Of a DNA stretch of 64,000 nucleotides, positions 1 through 9,697 are shown one piece after another. This DNA is from Streptomyces sp. NBC_00878 (GTDB lineage Bacteria; Actinomycetota; Actinomycetes; Streptomycetales; Streptomycetaceae): the NCBI RefSeq assembly GCF_026341515.1, contig NZ_JAPEOK010000001.1, forward strand, positions 8,122,001-8,186,000. Direction: 5' to 3'. Every line of letters starts with the position of its first letter. The stretch's first letter is position 1. Position numbers and translations under genes: made by a program. Under the pieces are notes generated by a model. It ran no database searches and was not told where the DNA came from. It saw nothing but the letters and a program-made list of their open reading frames with translations.

Positions 1-576
1 CGAAGCCTTGCCCTCGCCCTGCTGTTCGGCGCGCTGGGCGCGGCCGTCGTGCTGCTCTCCTCGCGGCAGGACTGGTCGAAGGGCACCGCGACGGTGGCGG
101 GCGGCGACTTCCCGCTGAGCGCCAGCGGCGGCGACGTCACGGGCGTGCCCGCGTCCCTCGCCATAGTCGGCCTCGCCGCGCTCGTCGCCGTCTTCGCCGT
201 CCGCCATGCCGGCCGTTTCCTGGTCGCCGGGCTCCTCGCGCTCTCCGGAGCGGGCACGATCGCCTCGGCGCTGCTCGGCGCCTCCGACAGTTCCGCGCTC
301 GACGAGAAGGCCGCCCAGGCCTCCGGCGACAGCGCGGCGACCGTGGGCGCCATGACCCATACCGCGTGGCCGTACGTGGCCGCGGCGGGGGGACTGCTGC
401 TCCTCCTCGCGGGCCTCCTCGCCCTGCGCTACGGACGGCTCTGGCCGACCATGTCGGGCCGCTACGAGCGCGACGGCACGCCCCGGCCACGCAGAACCAG
501 GCCCCCGGCCGACCCCGACCGCCCCGAGGAGATCTGGAAGGCCCTGGACCGGGGCGAGGACCCCACAGGGGCGTGA
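1..576 (+). CDS. TIGR02234-type tryptophan-associated membrane protein (5' cut by window edge)
   Basis: The reading frame is open from the first base to a TGA at 574-576, so the true start lies upstream; about 191 residues are visible. Hydrophobic segments are seen near the start, after GVPASLAIVGLAA, around FLVAGLLALSGAGTI, and at YVAAAGGLLLLLAGLLAL. A conserved RQDW stretch follows the first helix, and the C-terminal tail is Arg/Pro-rich and cytosolic in character. Small membrane proteins of this kind sit next to trp genes in actinomycetes (TIGR02234 family). Their function is unknown. The trpC/M/B/A genes downstream fit this context. Family assignment is from pattern recall and context, fairly sure; a biochemical role cannot be stated. 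Confidence 0.75.
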   Translation, partial: RSLALALLFGALGAAVVLLSSRQDWSKGTATVAGGDFPLSASGGDVTGVPASLAIVGLAALVAVFAVRHAGRFLVAGLLALSGAGTIASALLGASDSSALDEKAAQASGDSAATVGAMTHTAWPYVAAAGGLLLLLAGLLALRYGRLWPTMSGRYERDGTPRPRRTRPPADPDRPEEIWKALDRGEDPTGA

Positions 577-616
577 GCGCTCCGCGGGGTTCCGTCGAGA
601 GCGCCGTTTTGACCGT

Positions 617-670
617 GCGGGTCCGCTGTGGCTGGTCGCGCAGTTCCCCGCGCCCCTGTCGGGGCGCGGG
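617..670. repeat. Dispersed Streptomyces repeat, copy A (core at 641-657)
   Basis: The 17-base core CAGTTCCCCGCGCCCCT is followed by a short palindrome (CGCCCC-TGTC-GGGGCG). The same core recurs at 15672-15688 and 39593-39609, and inverted at 54136-54152. It is the main recognisable content of the 577-810 gap between the TIGR02234 gene and the HGxxPAAW gene. Such elements are common in Streptomyces genomes; function unknown. Confidence 0.7.
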
Positions 671-810
671 CCTCCGCGGGACCTGACAGAGCTCCTCGGT
701 ACCCCCGCTCAGGGCGTCCGCGCGCGTGCGGGACAATGGAGCCGCGAGCGTTCGGCTCACACACGCGTAGAGCAACACGTAGAGCAACACAGAGCATGAG
801 GAGCTAAGTC

Positions 811-1053
811 ATGGCGGGCAGCAACCACGGTCACACTCCGGCCGCCTGGACCGGTGTCACCATCGCGATCATCGGGTTCTGCGTCTCCGGTGCCTTCATG
901 GTGATGGCCAACCCGCTGGGCTTCTGGGCCGGTCTGGTCGTCGTGGCCCTCGGTGGCGTCGTCGGCATGGCCATGAGCGCGGCGGGCCTCGGCAAGCCGA
1001 AGGCCGCCGCCCCCCGGACCCACCAGGTGGCGTCCGCGTCGGCCGAAGGCTGA
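811..1053 (+). CDS. HGxxPAAW family small membrane protein
   Basis: Eighty residues, ATG preceded by a good GAGGAGC ribosome site. The N-terminus contains the diagnostic HGHTPAAW motif (residues 6-13), followed by two hydrophobic helices (about 14-33 and 37-57) and a short polar tail. Proteins with this motif are known only as small actinobacterial membrane proteins, usually close to trp genes. There is no established function. The size matches the family. The call is confident at family level only. Confidence 0.85.
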   Translation: MAGSNHGHTPAAWTGVTIAIIGFCVSGAFMVMANPLGFWAGLVVVALGGVVGMAMSAAGLGKPKAAAPRTHQVASASAEG

Positions 1054-1224
1054 TCTTCACGAGAGTGTGGGAGGCGGGGCCGGCCCGAGCGCCGGGTCCG
1101 TCTCTTTCGTGTACAGCCGTGTTCGTGTCCGGGCGTGCGCCCACGCGTACAGGCGTGCACTCCCGCGTAGAGGCGTGTCTTTCGCGTACGAGCCTGTGTG
1201 CGGTGTTCACCTCGGCGCGGCAGA

Positions 1225-1713
1225 ATGCGTCGGGTGAACGCCGAAACCCAGAGGGTGACGCCCGCTCCCGGACCCGTACCGCACGGACCCGTACCGCACG
1301 GATCCGTGCCGCATGGGTCCGTACCGCGGCGGCTCGTCGTGCCCGGCGGGATCCTCGTGGCCGTCGTCGGCGCCTTCGCGTACGTGGGAGCCGTCGATCC
1401 GAACGAACCCGGGCACTACCCCGCCTGTCCGCTGCTCCAGTACGCCGGCGTGTACTGCCCCGGCTGCGGCGGACTGCGCAGCGCGCACGCCGTCGCGCAC
1501 GGGGACCTCGTGGCGGCGCTCGGGGCGAACGCGATCGCCGTCCTGGGGTATCTGGTGTTCGCCGTGGTGTGGACCGTCTGGGTGGTCCGCTCCGTCCAGG
1601 GGCGACCGCTGCGCCTCGATCCGAAGCCGTCCCTGCTGTGGGGACTCGGCGCGTTGGCGCTGGTCTTCACGGTTGTCCGGAACCTGCCGTTCGGTGGCTG
1701 GCTGCATCCTTGA
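1225..1713 (+). CDS. DUF2752 family membrane protein
   Basis: About 162 residues. After a repetitive Pro/His-rich N-terminus (PVPHG repeats) there is a membrane helix near 35-54, then the DUF2752 signature CPGCGGLRSAHAVAHGDLVAA, a second helix (ANAIAVLGYLVFAVVWTVW) and a third near the C-terminus. The CPGCG cysteines are the family hallmark and suggest metal or redox chemistry, though no function is known. The start is uncertain: ATG 1225 is chosen, but GTG 1198 and GTG 1234 are in frame and none has a strong ribosome site. It lies between the HGxxPAAW gene and trpC. The 170-base gap before trpC shows no Trp-rich leader peptide that I can recognise. Confidence 0.8.
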   Translation: MRRVNAETQRVTPAPGPVPHGPVPHGSVPHGSVPRRLVVPGGILVAVVGAFAYVGAVDPNEPGHYPACPLLQYAGVYCPGCGGLRSAHAVAHGDLVAALGANAIAVLGYLVFAVVWTVWVVRSVQGRPLRLDPKPSLLWGLGALALVFTVVRNLPFGGWLHP

Positions 1714-1881
1714 TCAATCGGTGAACGTCCAGGTAGTGGGACCGGCGTCAACCGGATGCGAGCGCTAAGCCTTCCTCCGGATACCATCGCAGTGACCATC
1801 GGTTTCGTCTGATGCGAGACGGACCCGGGTCAACCGCAGAACCGCTTCAACTGTCAACCGTCAGGGAAGGGGGCCGCTCGC

Positions 1882-2691
1882 GTGAGTGTGCTCGACGAGA
1901 TCATCGACGGAGTCCGTGCCGACCTCGCGGAGCGGCAGGCGCGCGTCAGCCTCGACGAGCTCAAGGAGCGCGCCGCGAAGGCTCCGGCAGCCAAGGACGG
2001 TGTCGCGGCCCTGCGCGGCGACGGCGTCAAGGTCATCTGCGAGGTCAAGCGCTCCAGCCCGTCCAAGGGCGCGCTCGCCGCGATCGCCGACCCCGCGGGG
2101 CTCGCCGCCGACTACGAGGCGGGCGGCGCGGCCGTCATCTCCGTCCTCACCGAGCAGCGCCGCTTCGGCGGTTCGCTGGCCGACCTGGAGGCCGTGCGGG
2201 CCCGGGTCGACATCCCGGTGCTGCGCAAGGACTTCATCGTCACCTCGTACCAGCTGTGGGAGGCCCGGGCGTACGGCGCGGACCTCGCGCTGCTCATCGT
2301 GGCCGCCCTCGACCAGCCCGCCCTGGAGTCCCTCATCGAGCGGGCCGAGTCCATCGGGCTCACGCCGCTCGTCGAGGTCCACGACGAGGACGAGGTCGAG
2401 CGGGCGGTGGACGCCGGTGCGAAGGTCATCGGTGTCAACGCGCGCAACCTCAAGGACCTCAAGGTCGACCGCGGCACCTTCGACCGCGTCGCACCCGAGA
2501 TCCCCGCGCACATCGTGAAGATCGCCGAGTCCGGCGTCCGCGGACCGCACGACCTCATCGCGTACGCCAATGCCGGCGCCGACGCCGTACTGGTGGGCGA
2601 GTCCCTGGTCACCGGCCGGGACCCCAAGACGGCCGTCTCCGACCTGGTCGCCGCGGGCGCGCACCCCGCGCTGCGGCACGGACGGGGCTGA
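1882..2691 (+). CDS. trpC: Indole-3-glycerol phosphate synthase
   Basis: 269 residues, the usual length. It catalyses ring closure of carboxyphenylaminodeoxyribulose phosphate to indole-3-glycerol phosphate in the cytosol, the fourth step of the tryptophan branch. The (beta/alpha)8 barrel is recognisable from [11 protein letters not shown] (catalytic Glu/Lys near residues 54-56), VLRKDFI (catalytic Lys), GVNARNL, and the phosphate-binding [10 protein letters not shown] and VLVGESLV motifs. GTG start with a GGAAGGGGG ribosome site. It is followed after 8 bases by trpM, then trpB and trpA, so the block is probably co-transcribed. Confidence 0.97.
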   Translation: MSVLDEIIDGVRADLAERQARVSLDELKERAAKAPAAKDGVAALRGDGVKVICEVKRSSPSKGALAAIADPAGLAADYEAGGAAVISVLTEQRRFGGSLADLEAVRARVDIPVLRKDFIVTSYQLWEARAYGADLALLIVAALDQPALESLIERAESIGLTPLVEVHDEDEVERAVDAGAKVIGVNARNLKDLKVDRGTFDRVAPEIPAHIVKIAESGVRGPHDLIAYANAGADAVLVGESLVTGRDPKTAVSDLVAAGAHPALRHGRG

Positions 2692-2699
2692 CACTCCGG

Positions 2700-2984
2700 A
2701 TGGACACCGACCGTTCCCTCGCCATCGCCGACCGCCAGGGCCTTCGCCCCGACGGCGGCCCGGCGTGCGTACGGTCGGCCGCCGCGGGCCCTTCGGCGGC
2801 CCGCGACCCCTACGCCCGGCTCGCCCGCGGCTGCCGTCCGCGCGGCTGCCGGGCCCCCGCGCGCCGCGTCCATGGGCGCCGCGTGCGGTACGTCATCGGG
2901 GACGAGCCAGGCCAGGTGAACGGGATGCGATGGCGTCGGCGCGTCCGCGCCACCGCCGACGGTGGGCTCCGCCCCGTTTCCTGA
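2700..2984 (+). CDS. trpM: Tryptophan biosynthesis modulator TrpM
   Basis: A 94-residue, very basic protein starting at an ATG 8 bases after trpC. The N-terminal ~30 residues are variable. The conserved core is YARLARGCRPRGCRAPARR followed by VHGRRVRYVIGDEPGQVNGMRWRRR, with two cysteines in a GCRPRGC motif. This matches the small trpM (trpX) gene that in Streptomyces coelicolor lies between trpC and trpB and has been reported to modulate tryptophan biosynthesis. The mechanism is not evident from the sequence. The position in the operon is exactly as expected. Some pipelines may miss it because the frame is open far upstream across trpC. Confidence 0.85.
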   Translation: MDTDRSLAIADRQGLRPDGGPACVRSAAAGPSAARDPYARLARGCRPRGCRAPARRVHGRRVRYVIGDEPGQVNGMRWRRRVRATADGGLRPVS

Positions 2985-3185
2985 CGGGGGCGTTGCCCGG
3001 TTCGGCATCGCCGATCATCACTCATCACCGGTGATCACTGCCGGTCACCGCCGTGGGGCCCGAACTCCCGCCGTCGCGGCGGCGAGTGGTACGCCTCCAC
3101 CTGAGCGAACCGGCGGCGGTCGTGGCGCACACGTGACCGTCCATCCGACCTGTTGACCGGGGCCACGCCCCTGCGAGGTAACCGC

Positions 3186-4474
<1,289 letters not shown>

Positions 4475-4478
<4 letters not shown>

Positions 4479-5290
4479 GCGGCAACATCGAGCTGTTGAG
4501 CGACACCCTTGCCGGTGCGAAGGCGGAGGGGCGGTCCGCGCTCATCGCGTACCTGCCGGCCGGGTTCCCGACCGTCGACGGCGGGATCGCGGCCATCAAG
4601 GCCGTCTTCGACGGCGGCGCGGACGTCGTCGAGGTCGGTCTGCCGCACAGCGACCCCGTCCTCGACGGACCGGTCATCCAGACCGCCGACGACATCGCCC
4701 TGCGCGGCGGCGTCAAGATCGCGGACGTGATGCGCACGGTCCGCGAGGCGTACGAGGCGACCGGCAAGCCCGTCCTCGTCATGACGTACTGGAACCCCAT
4801 CGACCGCTACGGCGTCGAGCGCTTCACCGCCGAACTGGCCGAGGCGGGCGGCGCGGGCTGCATCCTGCCCGACCTGCCCGTGCAGGAGTCCGCACTGTGG
4901 AGGGAGCAGGCCGAGAAGCACGGCCTCGCGACCGTCTTCGTCGTCGCCCCCAGCAGTCAGGACGCCCGGCTCGCCGAGATCACCAAGGCGGGCTCCGGCT
5001 TCGTGTACGCGGCCTCGCTGATGGGTGTCACCGGCACGCGTGAGTCCGTGGGCGCGCAGGCTCAGGACCTGGTGCGGCGCACCAAGGCCACCACCGACCT
5101 GCCGGTCTGTGTCGGCCTCGGCGTCTCGAACGCCGAGCAGGCCGCCGAGGTCGCCGGCTTCGCCGACGGCGTCATCGTCGGCTCGGCCTTCGTGAAGCGG
5201 ATGCTGGACGCCCCGGACGAGGCCGCGGGCCTGGACGCCGTACGCGCCCTCGCCGCCGACCTCGCGAAGGGCGTGCGCGGCACGGCGTGA
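4475..5290 (+). CDS. trpA: Tryptophan synthase alpha chain
   Basis: 271 residues, GTG start overlapping the trpB stop (GTGA). It cleaves indole-3-glycerol phosphate to indole and glyceraldehyde-3-phosphate and channels indole to TrpB. The catalytic Glu is in [16 protein letters not shown], where the Asp of DPVLDGP is also conserved. [12 protein letters not shown], the VAPSS loop and GVTGTR plus the GLGVSN phosphate site complete the barrel signature. It ends the tryptophan block; a palindrome follows directly downstream. Confidence 0.97.
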
Positions 5291-5293
5291 CCA

Positions 5294-5335
5294 ATTGTCC
5301 GTTGCGTACAGCTGTTCACGTACGTAACGGACAAT
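5294..5335. terminator. Inverted repeat after trpA, probable terminator
   Basis: Arms ATTGTCCGTTGCGTA (5294-5308) and TACGTAACGGACAAT (5321-5335) pair over 15 positions with one mismatch, loop 12 bases. There is no long T-run, and the stem is less GC-rich than other hairpins here, so an operator function cannot be excluded. It separates trpA from the DsbA-like gene. Confidence 0.55.
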
Positions 5336-5405
5336 CCGCTCACTCGAACGGGTGGACCTGGGGTCGGGGAGGCGCGGTGCGCCTCCCCGGTTCGTTCTGC
5401 GGGAT

Positions 5406-6179
5406 GTGAGCGAGAAGAACCGTGAGGAAAAGCGCACCGCCCGCGAGCGGCTGGCGGAAGAGCGAGCGAAGCAGAAGACGGCGGAGAAGCGCCGACGTGT
5501 GCTGATCGTGGGCGGTGCCGTCGTCTGCGTGCTGGCACTGGCCGCGATCGGCGGTGTGCTGGCCGCGAACGCAGGCAAGGACAAGACCGATACGGCGGGC
5601 CCGGTGACGGCCCCCTCGGGGGCGAACGGCGACGACAGCCTCGTCATCCCCGTCGGCAAGGAGAGCGCCAAGTCGACCCTCACCGTGTGGGAGGACTTCC
5701 GCTGCCCGGCCTGCAAGAGCTTCGAGGACGCCTACCGCTCGACGATCCACGAGCTGACGGACGCCGGACAGTTGAAGGCGGAGTACCACCTCGCGACCCT
5801 GATCGACGGGAACATGGGCGGGAGCGGCTCCCTGCGCGCGGCCAACGCCGCGGCGTGCGCCCAGGACGCCGGAAAGTTCGCCGCGTACCACGACGTGCTG
5901 TTCGAGAACCAGCCCGCCGAGACGGACGACGCGTACGCGAAGAACAGCAAGCTGATCGAGCTGGCCGGCAAGGTCGACGGGCTCGACACCGACACGTTCA
6001 AGAAGTGCGTCGACGACGGCACGCACGACAGCTGGGTCGCCAAGTCCCACCAGGCCTTCCAGGGCGGCGGGTTCAGCGGCACACCGACGGTCCTGCTGAA
6101 CGGCAAGAACATCTACCAGGACCGGACGATGACCCCGGCGAAGCTGAAGCAGCTGGTGCAGCAGGCCGACAAGGCATGA
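5406..6179 (+). CDS. Membrane-anchored DsbA-family thioredoxin-like protein
   Basis: 257 residues from GTG 5406. Layout: a cytosolic, highly charged N-terminus (residues 1-32, EEKRTARERLAEERAKQKTAEKRRR), one membrane helix (about 33-56), then an extracytoplasmic thioredoxin-like domain. The active site is FRCPACKSFEDAY; CPAC instead of CPHC still has both redox cysteines. The cis-Pro loop appears as GFSGTPTVLLNGK near the C-terminus. Family members oxidise or reduce thiols of secreted proteins. The next gene is lgt, so both could serve envelope protein maturation. The start is chosen at the charged segment typical of actinobacterial members; the frame is open slightly upstream. Confidence 0.88.
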   Translation: MSEKNREEKRTARERLAEERAKQKTAEKRRRVLIVGGAVVCVLALAAIGGVLAANAGKDKTDTAGPVTAPSGANGDDSLVIPVGKESAKSTLTVWEDFRCPACKSFEDAYRSTIHELTDAGQLKAEYHLATLIDGNMGGSGSLRAANAAACAQDAGKFAAYHDVLFENQPAETDDAYAKNSKLIELAGKVDGLDTDTFKKCVDDGTHDSWVAKSHQAFQGGGFSGTPTVLLNGKNIYQDRTMTPAKLKQLVQQADKA

Positions 6180-6184
6180 GCCCC

Positions 6185-6262
6185 GGGGGGATCGCGGGGT
6201 GTGGGTCCGAGGGGGGATCGCGGGGTGTGGGTCCGAGGGGGGATCGCGGGGTGTGGGTCCGA
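6185..6262. repeat. Three perfect 26-bp tandem repeats
   Basis: The unit GGGGGGATCGCGGGGTGTGGGTCCGA occurs three times end to end between the DsbA-like gene and lgt. It is not in a gene. It leaves 146 further bases before lgt. Confidence 0.9.
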
Positions 6263-6408
6263 GGGGTGAGTCCGGTGGCCCGTTTTCTGGGTGTCACATC
6301 CGACCCAGGGGTCCCGTGGGCCCCGTAGGTCCCGCCGGTCTCGTTATGGAGCCGTAGCCCGGGCGGGTTGTCGTACTCGCCGCCCGGCAAGGTAGCGTCG
6401 ACTCCGCC

Positions 6409-7563
6409 ATGGAAATTGCCTACATCCCCAGCCCGGCGAGCGGTGTGCGCCACCTCGGCCCCATTCCGCTGCGCGGCTACGCGTTCTGCATCATCATCGG
6501 CGTCTTCGTAGCCGTCTGGCTCGGCAACAAGCGGTGGGTCGCGCGCGGGGGCCGACCAGGCACCGTGGCGGACATCGCCGTGTGGGCCGTGCCGTTCGGT
6601 CTCGTCGGCGGGCGGCTGTACCACGTCATCACCGACTACCAGCTGTACTTCAGCGAGGGTCAGGACTGGGTCGACGCCTTCAAGATCTGGGAGGGCGGCC
6701 TCGGTATCTGGGGCGCCATCGCGCTCGGCGCGGTGGGTGCCTGGATCGGCTGCCGTCGACGTGGGATCCCGCTCCCGGCGTGGGCCGACGCCCTCGCGCC
6801 CGGCATCGCCCTCGCGCAGGCCATCGGCCGCTGGGGCAACTGGTTCAACCAGGAGCTGTACGGGCGGGAGACGGACCTCCCCTGGGCCCTGCACATCACG
6901 TCCTCGACGGACGGCCGGGTGCCGGGCTACTACCACCCGACGTTCCTGTACGAGTCGTTGTGGTGCATCGGTGTCGCGGTGCTCGTCATCTGGGCCGACC
7001 GGCGCTTCAAGCTCGGCCACGGCCGTGCCTTCGCCGTGTACGTCGCCGCGTACTGCACGGGCCGCTTCTGGATCGAGTCCATGCGTGTCGACGAGGCCCA
7101 CCACTTCCTGGGGCTGCGCCTCAACGAGTGGACCTCGATCGTCGTCTTCCTCCTCGCCGTGCTCTATTTCGTGCTGTCGGCCAGGCTCCGTCCGGGGCGT
7201 GAAGAGGTCGTCGAGCCGGACGCGCCCGACGGCCCGGACGAGCCGAAGACGTCGGGGAAGTCGGAGAAGTCGGAGAAGTCGGAGAAGACCGACGCATCGG
7301 AGGCGTCGGACTCGGCAGACGCGTCCGACACCGCGGATACGTCGGACTCGGGGTCGGACACAGGGTCGGACCCGGCGTCGGACAAGTCCAAGTCCGAGGA
7401 GGCCGGGCCGACCGACCTCTCGAAGTCCGCGAAGTCGAAGTCCGCGAAGCCTGCCGAGTCCTCCGATTCCTCGAAGCCCTCATCCTCCGAGGACTCCGAT
7501 TCCGCGGAGTCCGCCAACGGCTCGGACGCTGACGCGGAGGCCGAGTCGGCCAAGAAGGGCTGA
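6409..7563 (+). CDS. lgt: Prolipoprotein diacylglyceryl transferase with long acidic tail
   Basis: 384 residues. An integral membrane enzyme that transfers diacylglycerol from phosphatidylglycerol to the lipobox cysteine of prolipoproteins. Conserved pieces include RGYAFCIIIG, VGGRLYHVITDY, and the family signature GRWGNWFNQELYG. The multi-helix core ends near residue 270. After it comes about 115 residues of Ser/Asp/Glu/Lys low complexity (SEKSEKSEK, SDSADASDTADTSD and so on) that the reaction does not need. Streptomyces Lgt proteins often have such a tail, presumably cytosolic. It ends 23 bases from the convergent GH76 gene. Confidence 0.95.
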   Translation: MEIAYIPSPASGVRHLGPIPLRGYAFCIIIGVFVAVWLGNKRWVARGGRPGTVADIAVWAVPFGLVGGRLYHVITDYQLYFSEGQDWVDAFKIWEGGLGIWGAIALGAVGAWIGCRRRGIPLPAWADALAPGIALAQAIGRWGNWFNQELYGRETDLPWALHITSSTDGRVPGYYHPTFLYESLWCIGVAVLVIWADRRFKLGHGRAFAVYVAAYCTGRFWIESMRVDEAHHFLGLRLNEWTSIVVFLLAVLYFVLSARLRPGREEVVEPDAPDGPDEPKTSGKSEKSEKSEKTDASEASDSADASDTADTSDSGSDTGSDPASDKSKSEEAGPTDLSKSAKSKSAKPAESSDSSKPSSSEDSDSAESANGSDADAEAESAKKG

Positions 7564-7586
7564 CCCGGCCCCGGCTTCCGGCGTCG

Positions 7587-8744
7587 TCAGAGAACCGCGG
7601 TCAGCAGTGAGACCGCGGATTCCTGACGCGCGATGTCCGCGCTGTCGAACGGCCCGGACCAGTCCAGCCCGTACTGGTTCTGGCTGTTGCGGTTGTACGT
7701 GTAGGCCGAGTGGGCCTGGGCGCGGAGGTACCGCCGGTACGGATGGCCGGGCAGCACCTCGTCCAGTTCCGCGAGGTTGCGGGCGAAGATCCCCTTGAAC
7801 GACGCCTGGTCGGAGTTGCAGTCGCCCCGGGGCTCGCACGGCTCGGTCAGGATCCCGCCGGGGGACAGTTCCGGGCTCTTGACGACCGCGTCGGCGATCT
7901 TCCGCGCGGAGGTGAGCAGCCGTCGGTCACCCGTGGCCTTGTACAGCTCGGCGAGTCCGCCGAGGATCACTCCCTGGTTGTACGTCCAGGTCGTTCCGCC
8001 GTTGTTGGCGCAGCCGCCGCCCTGGGTGTTCAGACCGTCGTTGACCAGGTGCTCGCGGTTGATCATCCCGCTCTTCTCGAACCAGTGCCACGCCTTGAGG
8101 GCGCGCGCGAGATAGACCCTGTCGCCGGGTACGCGGTTGTGCAGCGCGGCCAGGAGCTGGATGTAGAGCTCGGCGCTGATCGCGTTCTTGTACGTCTTGC
8201 CCGGGATGTCCCACCAGATGCCGCCGCCGCAGGTGTCGTCCCAGTACTCGTGCAGGTACGCCTCGTCGATCCTGGCGATGCCGAGATACTTCTTGTCGCG
8301 GGTCAGGTCGTACATGCGGGTCATGGCCAGGGCCCACCAGCCGGTGTCGTCGGTCGAGTCGGCCCGGAACTCGCCGTCGCCCTCCGGCCACCAGGGCAGC
8401 GGCTGTCGCTGGATCTCGATGGTGTTCTCGGCCTGTCGCAGGTAGGCCCGCGAGCCGGTCTTCGCCATGTAGTCGAGCAGTGCCTGGAGCGCGTTGCCCG
8501 ACTGCCACCAGGGCGAATCCGGGTCCCAGCGGCCGGTCTCCTCGTCGTAGAAGCCCATCATCGCGCCGACGGCCGCGGTCGCCTTGCCGCGAGGGGTCAC
8601 CGTGCCTCCCTTGGGGTACGGCTGGGCGGGGGCCGCCTGGGCAGGGGCTGCTTGGGCGGGCACCGTCACCGCCGTCAGGCACAGGATCAGACCGCAGGCG
8701 ACGCCGCCCGCACCTCTCCACGTTCTTCGTATCAGTTCGCGCAT
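7587..8744 (-). CDS. Secreted GH76 family glycosidase (alpha-1,6-mannanase type)
   Basis: 385 residues. N-terminal Sec signal: basic MRELIRRTWR, hydrophobic GGVACGLILCLTAVTVPAQA, cleavage expected near AQA-AP. The catalytic domain shows the GH76 hallmark of adjacent aspartates in DSTDDTGWWALAM, plus WWQSGNALQALLDY and CGGGIWWD. Known GH76 enzymes are endo-acting on alpha-1,6-mannan. The substrate is inferred from the family only. It lies 30 bases downstream of a DeoR-family regulator on the same strand, so the two are probably one transcription unit induced by a sugar phosphate. Confidence 0.88.
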   Translation of the reverse strand: MRELIRRTWRGAGGVACGLILCLTAVTVPAQAAPAQAAPAQPYPKGGTVTPRGKATAAVGAMMGFYDEETGRWDPDSPWWQSGNALQALLDYMAKTGSRAYLRQAENTIEIQRQPLPWWPEGDGEFRADSTDDTGWWALAMTRMYDLTRDKKYLGIARIDEAYLHEYWDDTCGGGIWWDIPGKTYKNAISAELYIQLLAALHNRVPGDRVYLARALKAWHWFEKSGMINREHLVNDGLNTQGGGCANNGGTTWTYNQGVILGGLAELYKATGDRRLLTSARKIADAVVKSPELSPGGILTEPCEPRGDCNSDQASFKGIFARNLAELDEVLPGHPYRRYLRAQAHSAYTYNRNSQNQYGLDWSGPFDSADIARQESAVSLLTAVL

Positions 8745-8774
8745 TGCGGTAACTCCTTGCAGTGGGGCCCTGTT

Positions 8775-9548
8775 TCAGGCGGTGATCACCTGTCCGCCTG
8801 CCTGACGGCAGAGGTCGAGTGTCCGGGGATCGGCGCCCGCGCTCGTGACGAGTACGTCGATGTCGGCGAGCGAGCACACCCGCAGGCTGCCGGTGCCGGG
8901 GAACTTGGACTCGCCGGCGACCAGCACCACCCGGGGTGCGGATTCGACCAGCGCCTGCTTGATCGGTGCCTCGACGGCCATGTCGTCCACCACATGGCCG
9001 TTGGCGCGTACACCGGTGCAGCTCAGGAAGACCAGGTCCGCGCTGACCTGGCGCAGGGCGTTCTCGGCGAGCGCCCCGACGAGGGACTGGTAGTTGCGGC
9101 GCAGGACACCGCCGAGGACGACGAGCCGTACGGAGTCGTCGTCGCGCAGTTCGTCGAGCACGGCGAGGTTGCTGGTGATGACCGTGACCGGACGGCCGCG
9201 CAGCCGCCGGGCGATGAGCGGGGTGGTGGTGCCGATGTCCAGGACGACCACGGTGTCGTCGGCCACCAACTCGGCGGCCCGCTCGGCCATCGCCTCCTTC
9301 ACCGCCCGGTCGTGGGCGGCCGAGACGTCGAACGGCTCCTCCACGGCGGGGGAGTCGGCCGCCGTGCGCGGAGACAGGGCGGCGCCCCCGTAGGTGCGGA
9401 CCAGTTCGCCGTGCCGGTCCAGCTCGATCAGGTCCCGGCGGATCGTCGACTCGCTCACCTGGAGCCGTTCGGCGAGTTCGCGCACCGAGGCGACCCCTGT
9501 CGACCGGAGCGATTCGACGATCTTCGCGTGGCGCTTGCTCGATATCAC
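8775..9548 (-). CDS. DeoR/GlpR-family transcriptional regulator
   Basis: 257 residues, GTG start. The N-terminal winged helix contains the DeoR signature: KRHAKIVESLRSTG, VRELAERLQVSESTIRRDLIELDRHGELVRTYGGA. The C-terminal DeoRC sugar-phosphate sensing domain has VLDIGTTTPLIARRLRG and LVFLSCTGVRANGH motifs. Such proteins usually repress carbohydrate genes and are released by a phosphorylated sugar. The natural target is the GH76 gene immediately downstream. Paired TGAAGTC sequences upstream of its start (9574-9621) are a candidate operator. Confidence 0.9.
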   Translation of the reverse strand: MISSKRHAKIVESLRSTGVASVRELAERLQVSESTIRRDLIELDRHGELVRTYGGAALSPRTAADSPAVEEPFDVSAAHDRAVKEAMAERAAELVADDTVVVLDIGTTTPLIARRLRGRPVTVITSNLAVLDELRDDDSVRLVVLGGVLRRNYQSLVGALAENALRQVSADLVFLSCTGVRANGHVVDDMAVEAPIKQALVESAPRVVLVAGESKFPGTGSLRVCSLADIDVLVTSAGADPRTLDLCRQAGGQVITA

Positions 9549-9573
9549 GCGAGGAAAGTAGCAGCGGATGAGC

Positions 9574-9621
9574 GACTTCAGTCATGAATTCACAGACGTG
9601 TCTTGGAATTTGATTGAAGTC
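9574..9621. promoter_or_regulatory. Candidate DeoR operator (inverted GACTTCA / TGAAGTC pair)
   Basis: GACTTCA at 9574-9580 and TGAAGTC at 9615-9621 form an inverted pair about 40 bases apart in a locally AT-richer stretch just upstream of the deoR-type gene. A second TGACTTCA-like half is formed by AGTCAGTC next to it. Position suggests autoregulation; this is inference only. Confidence 0.4.
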
Positions 9622-9697
9622 AGTCATCTGACTGCGCGAGTGTGCGCATGGTTGGTGGGTGGTCGTGGTGGTCGTGGGGTCGGCGGGTCGGCGGGAG

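Noticed and set aside
1714-1881. Trp attenuator or leader peptide before trpC
   Set aside because: No short ORF with tandem Trp codons and no terminator/antiterminator pair could be made out.
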